A DNA stretch of 64,000 nt, taken from SSSZ01 sp016790965. Lineage in GTDB: Bacteria; Pseudomonadota; Gammaproteobacteria; Burkholderiales; Rhodocyclaceae. Positions 14,460 through 22,771 of the stretch are shown here, one piece after another. Numbering within the stretch: position 1 is the first letter of the stretch; each line of letters starts with the position of its first letter. The position numbers were made by a program, and so were the translations under genes. Location of the stretch: contig JAEUNZ010000029.1 in NCBI GenBank assembly GCA_016790965.1, forward strand, positions 1 through 64,000, read 5' to 3'. Under the pieces are notes generated by a model. The model was not told the DNA's origin. It did not search any database and saw only the letters and a program-made list of their open reading frames with translations.

Positions 14460-16832
14460 ATGTTGGGTATGGCCTCCGCGGCTCAGGCCGAAAGGGCAGC
14501 CGCCTTGCGGCGCGAGTTGGAACGCTACGCGCATGCCTACTACGTCCTCGACGCACCCCTGGTGCCGGATGCGGAGTACGACCGCCTGTACCGCGAACTG
14601 GAAGCGCTGGAATCCGCCTTCCCTGAGCTTGCCCTCGTCGATTCGCCCACCCGGCGAGTGGGGGGCAAGCCGCTGGCCAGCTTCGTCCCGGTGGTCCATG
14701 CGGTGCCCATGCTGTCCATCCAGACCGAAACCGATACCGAAGCCCGGGGCGCCTATCTTTTCGACGCCCGGGTGCGGCGGGAACTCGGGCTGGGGGAGGG
14801 CGATCCGTCCCTGGACTACTCGGCGGAACTCAAGTTCGACGGCCTGGCCGTGAGCCTGCGCTACGAAAACGGCGTGCTGGTGCAGGGGGCGACCCGGGGT
14901 GACGGCACCACCGGCGAGGACGTGACCCAGAACCTGCGTACCCTGCGCCAGATTCCCCTGCGCCTGGCCGGCCGACCGCCGGCGCTGCTCGAAGTGCGCG
15001 GCGAGGTCTATATGCGCCGTGACGACCTGGAGCGCTACAACCAGGGGGCGGCGGAGCGGGGCGAAAAAACCCTGGTCAATCCCCGCAACGGGGCCGCCGG
15101 CAGCGTGCGGCAACTCGATCCCGCTGTGGCGGCCAGCCGGCCGCTGAGTTTTTTCGCCTACGGCGTGGGCGCCGTCTCCGGCTGGAACCTTCCCCCAACC
15201 CATGGCGCCCTCCTGGACGCTCTGGCCGCATTCGGTCTGCCCGTCTGTGCGCACCGCACCGTGGCGCGGGGGCCGCAGGAACTGGCCGCCTTTCACGCCG
15301 CTATGGGGCGCCTGCGCCCGCAGTTGCCCTTCGACATCGACGGCGTGGTGTACAAGGTTGATCGCCTGGATTTGCAGGAAGTCCTGGGTTTTCGTTCGCG
15401 GGAGCCGCGCTGGGCGGTGGCCCACAAGTACCCGCCGGAGGAGGCCTTGACCCGCGTCACCGGCATCGACGTGCAGGTAGGGCGCACGGGGGCCCTGACC
15501 CCGGTGGCCCGGCTTGAACCGGTCTTCGTGGGGGGGGTCACGGTCACCAATGCGACCCTGCACAACGAGGACGAGATCGCCAGAAAGGGCGGTGTGGGCA
15601 TCGGCGACACCGTGGTCGTGCGCCGGGCAGGGGACGTGATTCCCGAAGTTGTGGCGGTCCTTGCCGAACGGCGCCCACCTGGGGTTCTGCCCTTCGCCAT
15701 GCCCGCCGCCTGCCCGGTGTGCGGTGCCCATGTGGTGCGCGAAGCGGGTGAAGCGGTGGCCCGCTGCTCGGGCGGCTTCGCCTGCCGCGCCCAGCGGGTG
15801 CAAGCCATTCTTCACTTTGCCGGGCGGCGCATGATGGACATCGACGGCTTGGGGGAGCGCTACGTCGAACGGCTGGTGGAGTTCGACTTCATCCGCGGCA
15901 TCGCCGACCTCTACCACCTGGGCCTGGACGATCTGCTGGCCATGAAGCGCCTCGCCGACGAGCGCGATGGCGGCGGGTCGGCCGAAGCGTCCCGCGGCGG
16001 ACCGGTGGCTACCCGCTGGGCGGAAAATCTCATCGGGGGGATCGCTGCCAGCAAGGCGCCGCGCCTGGCGCGCCTGCTCTTTGCCCTGGGCATCCGCCAT
16101 GTGGGGGAATCCACCGCCAAGACCCTGGCCGACTGGCTGGGCAGTCTGGACCGGGTGCGCCGGGCGCCGGCGCCGCTCCTGGCCGTCCTGCCCGACATCG
16201 GTGCTACCGTGGCTGCGGCCATTGCGGACTTCTTTGCGGAAGCCCGCAATGCCGAGGCCCTGGATGCACTTCTTGCCGCGGGGGTAGCCCCCGCCGACGA
16301 GCACGCCCCCTTGGCTGGCCTGCGGGAGCGCCTGGGCTGGGCCGAACTCTATGCCGCCCTGGACATCCCGCGTCTGACGCCCCTGCGGGCGCGGCAATTG
16401 GCCGAGCAAGTGCGCGGGGGCGAAGAACTCGTCGAACTGGATGGCGAAGGCGTGGCAGCTCTGGACCTGCCTGCCGATGTGGCGAAAGAACTTCGCCTCT
16501 GGCTCGAAAATTCCGCCCAGCGGGCCATGCTGACCCGGCTGGCGGCCCTGCGGGCAGAACTTCTCGCTTTGCTGCCCGAAGGCGACGCCGCGGCCGGGGT
16601 ACTGGCGGGCAAGACCCTGGTCCTCACCGGCACCCTGCCCACCCTGACGCGGGATCAGGCCCGGGAGAAGATCGAAGCCGCAGGCGGCAAGGTGGCCGGG
16701 TCGGTATCGCGCAAAACTGATTATGTCGTGGCGGGCGACGAGGCCGGGTCCAAGCTCGACAAGGCGAGGGAACTTGGCATTCCCGTCATTACGGAGACTG
16801 AATTGCTTGCTATGCTTGGCATTGGTCACTGA
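14460..16832 (+). CDS. ligA: NAD+-dependent DNA ligase LigA with extra HhH-like segment
   Basis: The protein joins DNA nicks using NAD+. Visible parts: domain Ia and adenylation domain with the nucleophile K125 in AELKFDGLA, an OB fold, a four-Cys zinc finger (CPVC ... CSGGFAC, about 417-440), helix-hairpin-helix motifs, and a C-terminal BRCT domain (about 714-790). At 790 residues it is over 100 longer than E. coli LigA (671). Most of the extra length lies at about 611-713, between the HhH region and BRCT. That stretch aligns by eye with the preceding HhH half-domain, suggesting internal duplication. The upstream ATG at 14469 is an alternative start. Confidence 0.95.
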   Translation: MLGMASAAQAERAAALRRELERYAHAYYVLDAPLVPDAEYDRLYRELEALESAFPELALVDSPTRRVGGKPLASFVPVVHAVPMLSIQTETDTEARGAYLFDARVRRELGLGEGDPSLDYSAELKFDGLAVSLRYENGVLVQGATRGDGTTGEDVTQNLRTLRQIPLRLAGRPPALLEVRGEVYMRRDDLERYNQGAAERGEKTLVNPRNGAAGSVRQLDPAVAASRPLSFFAYGVGAVSGWNLPPTHGALLDALAAFGLPVCAHRTVARGPQELAAFHAAMGRLRPQLPFDIDGVVYKVDRLDLQEVLGFRSREPRWAVAHKYPPEEALTRVTGIDVQVGRTGALTPVARLEPVFVGGVTVTNATLHNEDEIARKGGVGIGDTVVVRRAGDVIPEVVAVLAERRPPGVLPFAMPAACPVCGAHVVREAGEAVARCSGGFACRAQRVQAILHFAGRRMMDIDGLGERYVERLVEFDFIRGIADLYHLGLDDLLAMKRLADERDGGGSAEASRGGPVATRWAENLIGGIAASKAPRLARLLFALGIRHVGESTAKTLADWLGSLDRVRRAPAPLLAVLPDIGATVAAAIADFFAEARNAEALDALLAAGVAPADEHAPLAGLRERLGWAELYAALDIPRLTPLRARQLAEQVRGGEELVELDGEGVAALDLPADVAKELRLWLENSAQRAMLTRLAALRAELLALLPEGDAAAGVLAGKTLVLTGTLPTLTRDQAREKIEAAGGKVAGSVSRKTDYVVAGDEAGSKLDKARELGIPVITETELLAMLGIGH

Positions 16833-16889
16833 CCGGGGTGTCGCGTTTGTTATTTCGAAAATAATTCAATTGCTTGAAGCGGAATGTTA

Positions 16890-17762
16890 ATGAAAAACGT
16901 TAGGAAAGCCGTATTCCCCGTGGCGGGGCTGGGCACCCGTTTCCTTCCTGCCACCAAGGCCAGTCCCAAGGAAATGCTGCCCATCGTGGACAAGCCGCTG
17001 ATCCAGTACGCGGTGGAGGAGGCCGTGGCGGCGGGGGTGACCGACATGATCTTCGTGACCGGACGCTCCAAGCGGGCCATCGAAGATCATTTCGACAAGG
17101 CCTACGAGCTGGAGACCGAACTGGCCAGCCGGGGCAAGAACGAAATGCTTGACTTCGTGCGCCGCATGATTCCCCGCGACATCAACTGCATCTACATCCG
17201 CCAGGCGGAGCCCCTGGGCCTGGGCCATGCGGTGCTGTGCGCCCGGCCGGTGATCGGCGACGAGCCGTTCGCCGTGCTGCTGGCCGACGATCTCCTCGAC
17301 GGCGAGCCGCCGGTGCTGCGCCAGATGGCGGATACCTATGACTACTATCGCTGCTCGGTCATCGGCGTGCAGGACGTGCCCCTGGCCGAGACCGGCAGCT
17401 ACGGCATCGTCAAGGCCGCGCCGGTGGCCGAGCGCCTGGAGCGCATCGAGGCCATCGTGGAAAAGCCCAAGCCCGAAGCGGCGCCTTCCACTCTGGGGGT
17501 GGTGGGGCGCTACATCCTCACGCCGCGCATCTTTCATCACCTGGAGCGCATCGGCAAAGGTTCCGGTGGCGAAATCCAGCTCACCGACGGCATTGCACGG
17601 CTCCTCGAAGAGGAACAGGTGCTCGCCTACCGCTACGCCGGCACGCGTTACGACTGCGGTTCCAAGCTGGGCTACTTGCAGGCCACCGTCGTCTTCGGCC
17701 AGCGCCACCCCGAAGTGGGCGAGGCCTTCTCCACCTATCTGCGCGGAAAGGAGGCTGGCTGA
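16890..17762 (+). CDS. galU: UTP-glucose-1-phosphate uridylyltransferase
   Basis: The 290-residue enzyme makes UDP-glucose from UTP and glucose-1-phosphate for envelope polysaccharides. The nucleotidyltransferase signature VFPVAGLGTRFLPATKASPKEMLPIVDKP opens the protein, in segments at about residues 8-36, and the lysine in EKPKPE further on also fits GalU. I prefer ATG at 16890 (MKNVRKAVFP), which has GCGGA about 7 bases ahead, over ATG at 16884. The gene is followed by a phosphoribosyltransferase with TGATG coupling. Confidence 0.95.
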   Translation: MKNVRKAVFPVAGLGTRFLPATKASPKEMLPIVDKPLIQYAVEEAVAAGVTDMIFVTGRSKRAIEDHFDKAYELETELASRGKNEMLDFVRRMIPRDINCIYIRQAEPLGLGHAVLCARPVIGDEPFAVLLADDLLDGEPPVLRQMADTYDYYRCSVIGVQDVPLAETGSYGIVKAAPVAERLERIEAIVEKPKPEAAPSTLGVVGRYILTPRIFHHLERIGKGSGGEIQLTDGIARLLEEEQVLAYRYAGTRYDCGSKLGYLQATVVFGQRHPEVGEAFSTYLRGKEAG

Positions 17763-18307
17763 TGGAGCGCCACGAAGCCCAGGACATTCTTGCTGCCGCC
17801 GACCTCATCCACGGGCCGGAGGCGGTGCGGGAAGCGGTGACGCGGGTGGCGGGCGAGGTGCAGGCGGCCCTGGCCGACAAATACCCCCTCATCCTGTGCG
17901 TCATGACGGGCGGGCTGATGTTCGCCGGCCAACTGCTGCCGCAGCTCGATTTTCCCCTTGATTTCGACTACCTGCACGTCACCCGCTACGGCCCGGACAC
18001 CCAGGGCGGCAAGCTGTCTTGGCGCGTCGCACCCTGGACCTCGGTCAAGGGTCGCACGGTGCTGGTGGTGGACGACATTCTCGACGAGGGCGTCACCCTG
18101 GCGGCGGTGAAGGACAGTCTGCGCGGTCAGGGGGCCGCCGAGGTGCTGACGGCAGTCTTCGTCGATAAGCAGAATGGCCACGCCAAGCCGGTGCGGGCGG
18201 ATTTCGTGGGCCTGCCGGTGCCCGACCGCTTTGTTTTCGGCTTCGGCATGGACGTGCGGGGCGCCTGGCGGCATCTGCCGGCGATCTACGCCGTGAAAGG
18301 GGAGTAG
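17762..18307 (+). CDS. Hypoxanthine/guanine phosphoribosyltransferase family protein
   Basis: This 181-residue type I phosphoribosyltransferase has the PRPP-binding loop VLVVDDILDEGVT (100-112) with two consecutive aspartates, and the family's LxVMTGG pattern (about 45-51). It would convert hypoxanthine or guanine with PRPP to IMP or GMP. The neighbour two genes on is a methylthioinosine phosphorylase whose product is hypoxanthine, which supports a hypoxanthine salvage role. Translation is coupled to galU by TGATG. Confidence 0.85.
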   Translation: MERHEAQDILAAADLIHGPEAVREAVTRVAGEVQAALADKYPLILCVMTGGLMFAGQLLPQLDFPLDFDYLHVTRYGPDTQGGKLSWRVAPWTSVKGRTVLVVDDILDEGVTLAAVKDSLRGQGAAEVLTAVFVDKQNGHAKPVRADFVGLPVPDRFVFGFGMDVRGAWRHLPAIYAVKGE

Positions 18308-18310
18308 GGC

Positions 18311-19015
18311 ATGAGTGGGGCGACGGTGGTGGATTTTCTCGCCTACTGGGAGAGCGAGGGCGAGGGCTATGTCCGCCGCGGCGATTACGACTGGATGGCT
18401 TCCCTGGTGCCCGGCCGGCGGGTGCTGGAGGTGGGTTGCGGGGTGGGCTTCGGAACCGTCGCCCTGGCCCGGCGGGGTCTCGAGGTACTGGCGGTGGACA
18501 GCCTGTCCGAATGTCTGGAACGCGCCCGAGGCAAGCTTTTCCCGCAGGCCGCGGTGCGCTTCCTGGCGGCGGACGTGGCGGCGCCGGACGACCCCCTGCA
18601 GGCCGCCCTCGCCGAGTTTTCCCCCGACACCGCGGTGTGCTGGCTGATGGGGGCACCGGCGGAGACCACCGGTGCCCTGCCCAGCGACGCCGGTCAGGCG
18701 GTGGCCGCCTATCGGGAGAAAGTCCATCGGGCGGTGGCCCAACTGGCGGCCGCGTCCCCGACCATCCGCTTCCTGCATTTCGTCGACCGCACGGCGATTC
18801 CCTGGCAGGCCAAGGATATCGGCCGCGATACCCTGGTGCGCTACCACCTGGGCAAGACCCTGGCTGACCTTCCCTTCACCGCCGACCGGCAGAATGCCCT
18901 TTATCGCAAACTGGAGGACAAGCTGGTCGATCTGGCCGAAATCCGGCGCTCGCACCCGGCCCTGAAGAGCGTGGTCCCCACCTTGGCCTCCCTCCTGGCG
19001 AAGCGCAGCGCTTAG
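18311..19015 (+). CDS. SAM-dependent methyltransferase, class I
   Basis: The 234-residue protein has a class I methyltransferase fold: motif I VLEVGCGVGFGTVAL (38-52), the acidic end of beta-2 in VLAVDSLSECLERA and a DVAAPDDP segment further on. The substrate is unknown. It sits between the phosphoribosyltransferase (3-base gap) and the methylthioinosine phosphorylase (36-base gap), so it may be co-expressed with the salvage genes, but nothing in the sequence ties it to that pathway. Confidence 0.8.
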   Translation: MSGATVVDFLAYWESEGEGYVRRGDYDWMASLVPGRRVLEVGCGVGFGTVALARRGLEVLAVDSLSECLERARGKLFPQAAVRFLAADVAAPDDPLQAALAEFSPDTAVCWLMGAPAETTGALPSDAGQAVAAYREKVHRAVAQLAAASPTIRFLHFVDRTAIPWQAKDIGRDTLVRYHLGKTLADLPFTADRQNALYRKLEDKLVDLAEIRRSHPALKSVVPTLASLLAKRSA

Positions 19016-19051
19016 CCCGGCAAGGCCCTCAAGTTCCAGAAAGGAATCCTC

Positions 19052-19822
19052 ATGTTGGCAATCATTGGCGGAAGCGGCCTGACGACCCTCTCCAGTCTGG
19101 ACGTCTCCCGCCGCGAGGTGGTGCGTACGCCCTTTGGCGAGCCCTCCGGTGCCCTGGTTTTCGGACGTATCGGCGGCCAGCCGGCTCTTTTCCTGCCGCG
19201 CCACGGCTACGGGCACACCATTCCGCCCCACAACGTCAATTACCGGGCGAACCTTTGGGCTCTGAAGGAGCAGGGGGCCAAGGGGGTGATTTCGGTGGCC
19301 TCGGTGGGAGGTATCCGCGCCGACCTCGGCCCTGGGGACATCGTCCTGCCGCACCAGATTCTCGACTACACCTGGGGGCGCAAGGCGACCTTCTTCGATG
19401 GGGGCGTGTCGCCGGTGACCCATGTGGATTTCACCGAACCCTACGACGAGACCCTGCGCCTGGGCATCGCCGCGGCGGCTACTGCGGTGGGAGTGGAGAT
19501 CAAGGACGGCGCGGTTTACGCGGCGACCCAGGGCCCCCGCCTGGAAACCGCGGCGGAAATCGACCGGCTGGAGCGGGACGGCGCCCACGTGGTGGGCATG
19601 ACCGGCATGCCTGAGGCCGTCCTGGCCCGGGAACTCGGCTTGCCCTACGCGGCGATCAACGTGGTAGCCAACCACGCGGCCGGGCGCGGCAGCAGCGCCC
19701 ACGGTATCCATTTCGAAAGCCTTGAGCATGTGCTTCAGGAAGCCATGGGACGGGTCCGCTCGGTCATCGAGCGCCTGGTGGGCAATCCCGAGGCCGTGCT
19801 ACCTTTGGGCATGTCGGTGTGA
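19052..19822 (+). CDS. S-methyl-5'-thioinosine phosphorylase
   Basis: The 256-residue enzyme belongs to the MTA phosphorylase/purine nucleoside phosphorylase family. It has the phosphate-binding IIGGSGL at residue 4, RHGYGHTIPPHNVNYRANLWAL, TQGPRLET and the C-terminal GMTGMPEAVLARELGLPYA. The GMTGMPEA form, in place of MTTxPEA of true MTA phosphorylases, is the one in Pseudomonas methylthioinosine phosphorylase, which releases hypoxanthine. With the phosphoribosyltransferase upstream it forms a polyamine by-product salvage route. Palindromic copy 2 begins 9 bases after the stop codon and may act as transcript end. Confidence 0.85.
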   Translation: MLAIIGGSGLTTLSSLDVSRREVVRTPFGEPSGALVFGRIGGQPALFLPRHGYGHTIPPHNVNYRANLWALKEQGAKGVISVASVGGIRADLGPGDIVLPHQILDYTWGRKATFFDGGVSPVTHVDFTEPYDETLRLGIAAAATAVGVEIKDGAVYAATQGPRLETAAEIDRLERDGAHVVGMTGMPEAVLARELGLPYAAINVVANHAAGRGSSAHGIHFESLEHVLQEAMGRVRSVIERLVGNPEAVLPLGMSV

Positions 19823-19830
19823 GCCACTGC

Positions 19831-19996
19831 CTAGTACTGCGTTCAGTCAATGAATTTACAAATGAAATCGATGCATTCTCGTGTCAGGCAAGGCGCAAAC
19901 CACAGACATAGCCGAAGCTATGGCGAGGATTTGCAACGCTGCATGGCGCGAGAAGGCGCGATTTCATGTAAGCGGTTTGGCGGCACGGAGTACTAG
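19831..19996. repeat. Palindromic interspersed element, copy 2
   Basis: This 166-bp imperfect palindrome starts CTAGTACT and ends AGTACTAG. Arms pair along most of their length (for example ATGAAATCG at 19862-19870 with CGATTTCAT near 19960-19968). CATAGCCGAAGCTATGG lies at the exact centre. It belongs to the same family as copies 1 and 3. The remaining intergenic bases to 20266 hold no gene that I can see; the antiporter start has a ribosome site (CAGGAGA) about 6 bases ahead. Confidence 0.75.
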
Positions 19997-20266
19997 TCTG
20001 CCCGTCATTCCGGCGTAGCTGATGGCCCGATAGGCCCGGTGGATCCCCGGTAACATCCCGTTACGCTCGCCTGGCGGGCTTTTGGCCATAATGTTTCTCG
20101 CCCCCCCGGGCGCCAGACCCGGGCAGCCCTCCGACCGGCCCCAGAAAACCATCCATCGCCGGTCGAAGCCAATCCGCCAGGTCCATCCGGCTCTATCCCA
20201 TGATCTGGCTTTTCTGCCTTTCCTCGCTGCCGCACCGGCGGCCCGCGGTCTTTTTCAGGAGACAGA

Positions 20267-21505
20267 ATGAGTACTGATCTCGCGATGCTACTTTCGCTAT
20301 TGCCGGGCTGGCCTTTCCGCCTGGACAACAGTTTCTGGGTGGCCTTGCTGCTGGTGGTAGCGCCCCTGGCGGGCGAGGCGGTTTATCGTACGCTGCGCTG
20401 GCCACGTATCGTCGGATATACGCTGGTGGGGCTCTTGGCTTCGGCGGCGAGTTTCGACACCAGTGGTCTGCGCCTGGCCGGCGTTTTTCACCGCGCCATG
20501 GAAGTCGCCCTGGCGGTGCTGCTTTTCGAACTGGGCAGCCGTATCAACCCCCGCTGGCTCTTCGCCAATCCCTGGCTGGTGGCGACCAGTCTGGCCGAGG
20601 CAGGGCTCACCTTCGTCGCAGTGTATGCCGTGGGCGCATTCCTCGGCCTTGGAGTAGGCAGTTCCGTGGCGGTGGCGACCGTGTGCATGGTGAGTTCGCC
20701 CGCCGTCATCATGCGAGTCACCGCCGAGATGAACGCCCGGGGCCAGGTGACGGAGCGCCTGCTGCTGCTCTCCGCCTTGAGCACCGTGTATGCCGTGGTG
20801 GCGATCCACATTCTGCTGGGTGTCCTGCAAGGGATGAAGACGGGCGATCCGTGGGACGCGGCCCAGCTTCCCCTGGCTACCTTTCTCACGTCCTTCGTGC
20901 TGGCCCTGGTGCTGGCCTTCGCTGTCGGCCTGGCCCAGCGCAAGCTGGACCTGCGGGACGAGAACGGCGCCCTGCTGCTCCTCGGGCTCCTCTTCCTCAC
21001 CCTGGCCCTGGTCCAGTTGACGGGGGCATCGCCCTTGCTGGTGCCGCTGCTGGCCGGCATCGTGCTGCGTATCCGGGATCCCAGGCCCCGCCTTTGGCCC
21101 CGGCACTTCGGCACCGCCGGCGGCGCGCTGGTGGTGCTGCTCTTCGTTGTGAACGGCATGGCGGTGGATTGGCGCCTGATCGCCGGCGGCGGCGTTGCCG
21201 CCCTGGTATTGCTGGGACTGCGGGCGGGCGCCAAGATTGGTGCCGCCGTCTTGCTGGGGCGGCGCTCCGGCCTTTCCCTGCGCCAGTCGGCAGCCCTGGG
21301 GGTGGCGCTGCTGCCCATGTCTGGCGTCGCCTTCCTGCTCACCGCCAGTCTGCACGTGGCCGCTCCCGAGTTCGGCACGCGGGTGGCCTCGGCCCTGGCC
21401 GGCGCCATCACGGTGATGGAGATCGTCGGCCCCCTGCTGACGCAATGGGCGCTCAAGGCCTGCCGCGAGGCCACTTTCAATGGAAGGGGAGGCCAAAATG
21501 CTTGA
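20267..21505 (+). CDS. Cation:proton antiporter, CPA2/Kef family membrane domain
   Basis: The 412-residue hydrophobic protein has about 12 predicted transmembrane helices and the general sequence pattern of the Na+/H+ exchanger fold of the CPA2 family. It ends after the membrane domain, so the cytoplasmic RCK (TrkA-N) domain that gates KefB/KefC by glutathione adducts and NAD is missing. It would exchange Na+ or K+ for protons in the inner membrane. The following ybdK-type gene starts inside its 3' end (8-base overlap), which suggests joint expression. Confidence 0.85.
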   Translation: MSTDLAMLLSLLPGWPFRLDNSFWVALLLVVAPLAGEAVYRTLRWPRIVGYTLVGLLASAASFDTSGLRLAGVFHRAMEVALAVLLFELGSRINPRWLFANPWLVATSLAEAGLTFVAVYAVGAFLGLGVGSSVAVATVCMVSSPAVIMRVTAEMNARGQVTERLLLLSALSTVYAVVAIHILLGVLQGMKTGDPWDAAQLPLATFLTSFVLALVLAFAVGLAQRKLDLRDENGALLLLGLLFLTLALVQLTGASPLLVPLLAGIVLRIRDPRPRLWPRHFGTAGGALVVLLFVVNGMAVDWRLIAGGGVAALVLLGLRAGAKIGAAVLLGRRSGLSLRQSAALGVALLPMSGVAFLLTASLHVAAPEFGTRVASALAGAITVMEIVGPLLTQWALKACREATFNGRGGQNA

Positions 21506-22616
21506 ACCCTTTGCCGCTTCCCGCTGCCTGACCCTGGGTGTGGAGCTGGAGCTCCAACTGGTCAGCACCTACGACTACGACCTTGTACCCTCCGCCCACG
21601 ACCTGCTGCGGGTCCTGGAGCAACAGAAATTCGCCGGCGACGTGAAGCTGGAAATCACCGACAGCATGATCGAGGTGGCCACCGGCATCTGCCGCAACCA
21701 CGGCGAGGCCCTGGAGCAGCTCACCGGCCTGCGCGACGGCTTGCTGCGGGGGGCCCGCCAGCTCGACATCGGCATCTGCGGTGGCGGTGCCCATCCCTTC
21801 CAGCACTGGAGCGAGCGGCGCATCTCCGAGGGCGCCCGCTACAAGCACCTGAACGACCTCTACGGCTACCTGGCCAAACAATTCACCGTCTTCGGCCAGC
21901 ACGTCCATATCGGCTGCCCGGGGCCGGACGAGGCGCTGCTCCTGCTGCACGGGCTGTCGCGCTTCATCCCGCATCTCATTGCCCTCTCTGCCTCCTCACC
22001 CTACGTGCAAGGGGCCGATACGGGTTTCGATTCGGCCCGGCTCAATTCCATCTTCGCTTTCCCCCTGGCCGGGCGCGCGCCCTTCACCCTGACCTGGGCC
22101 GACTTCCTGGAATATTTTGGCAAGATGGCCAAGACCGGGGTCATCGAAAGCATGAAGGATTTCTACTGGGACATTCGTCCCAAGCCGGAATTCGGCACCA
22201 TCGAGGTACGGGTCATGGACACGCCCCTGACCATCACCCGGGCCGCCCAATTGGCGGCGCTGATCCAGACCCTTGCCCGCTGGCTGATGATCGAAAAACC
22301 CTTCCGCCCCCAGGAGGACGACTATCTGGTCTATACCTTCAACCGCTTCCAGGCCTGCCGTTTCGGGCTGGGGGGCATCTGGGTGGACCCGGCCAGCGGC
22401 GAGCAGCTTTCCCTGGGTGACGAGGTGGCGCGGCTTATCGCCCGCATCGGCCACCATGCAGTGGAACTGGGTTGCGATGGTGCCATCGCCGAGCTGGCAA
22501 CGGATGCCCTGGCCCGACGCAACGATGCCCGCTGGCTGCGGGAGCGCCACGCCGCCGACCCGCTTCTACCGGAGCTGGTGCGCCAGCAGTGCCTGCGCTG
22601 GGCTGAGAGCCTGTGA
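21498..22616 (+). CDS. YbdK-type carboxylate-amine ligase (GCS2 family)
   Basis: This 372-residue ATP-grasp-like ligase is of the glutamate-cysteine ligase 2 family, with TLGVELELQL near the start, FGQHVHIG, and FGTIEVRVMDTP further on. E. coli YbdK has weak gamma-glutamylcysteine synthetase activity and the natural amine substrate is unsettled. The start ATG at 21498 has GGGGAGG at 21486-21492; the longer frame from 21480 lacks a ribosome site. The last residues (AESL plus stop) are encoded inside the left inverted repeat of palindromic copy 3. Confidence 0.85.
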   Translation: MLEPFAASRCLTLGVELELQLVSTYDYDLVPSAHDLLRVLEQQKFAGDVKLEITDSMIEVATGICRNHGEALEQLTGLRDGLLRGARQLDIGICGGGAHPFQHWSERRISEGARYKHLNDLYGYLAKQFTVFGQHVHIGCPGPDEALLLLHGLSRFIPHLIALSASSPYVQGADTGFDSARLNSIFAFPLAGRAPFTLTWADFLEYFGKMAKTGVIESMKDFYWDIRPKPEFGTIEVRVMDTPLTITRAAQLAALIQTLARWLMIEKPFRPQEDDYLVYTFNRFQACRFGLGGIWVDPASGEQLSLGDEVARLIARIGHHAVELGCDGAIAELATDALARRNDARWLRERHAADPLLPELVRQQCLRWAESL

Positions 22617-22766
22617 AAATTTCATTCACCCCCGCTCGTCATGCCCAGCTGCGCCCGCTCGGCGTTGCCAATGCTCGCCATAGCTCGAGCTATGGCTGTG
22701 CTTGGCGCCTTGATCGTGCACACCTGGGCACGCCGCTCGGGCGCGCCCAAAAAATTCACAGGCTCT
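22606..22766. repeat. Palindromic interspersed element, copy 3, between two coupled genes
   Basis: This 161-bp imperfect palindrome has ends AGAGCCTGTGAA (22606-22617) and TTCACAGGCTCT (22755-22766), which are perfect 12-base inverted repeats. CCATAGCTCGAGCTATGG lies at the exact centre. The left end contains the ybdK-type stop codon and the right end stops 5 bases before the ATG of the next gene, so it fills the entire gap. Confidence 0.75.
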
Positions 22767-22771
22767 GAGTG

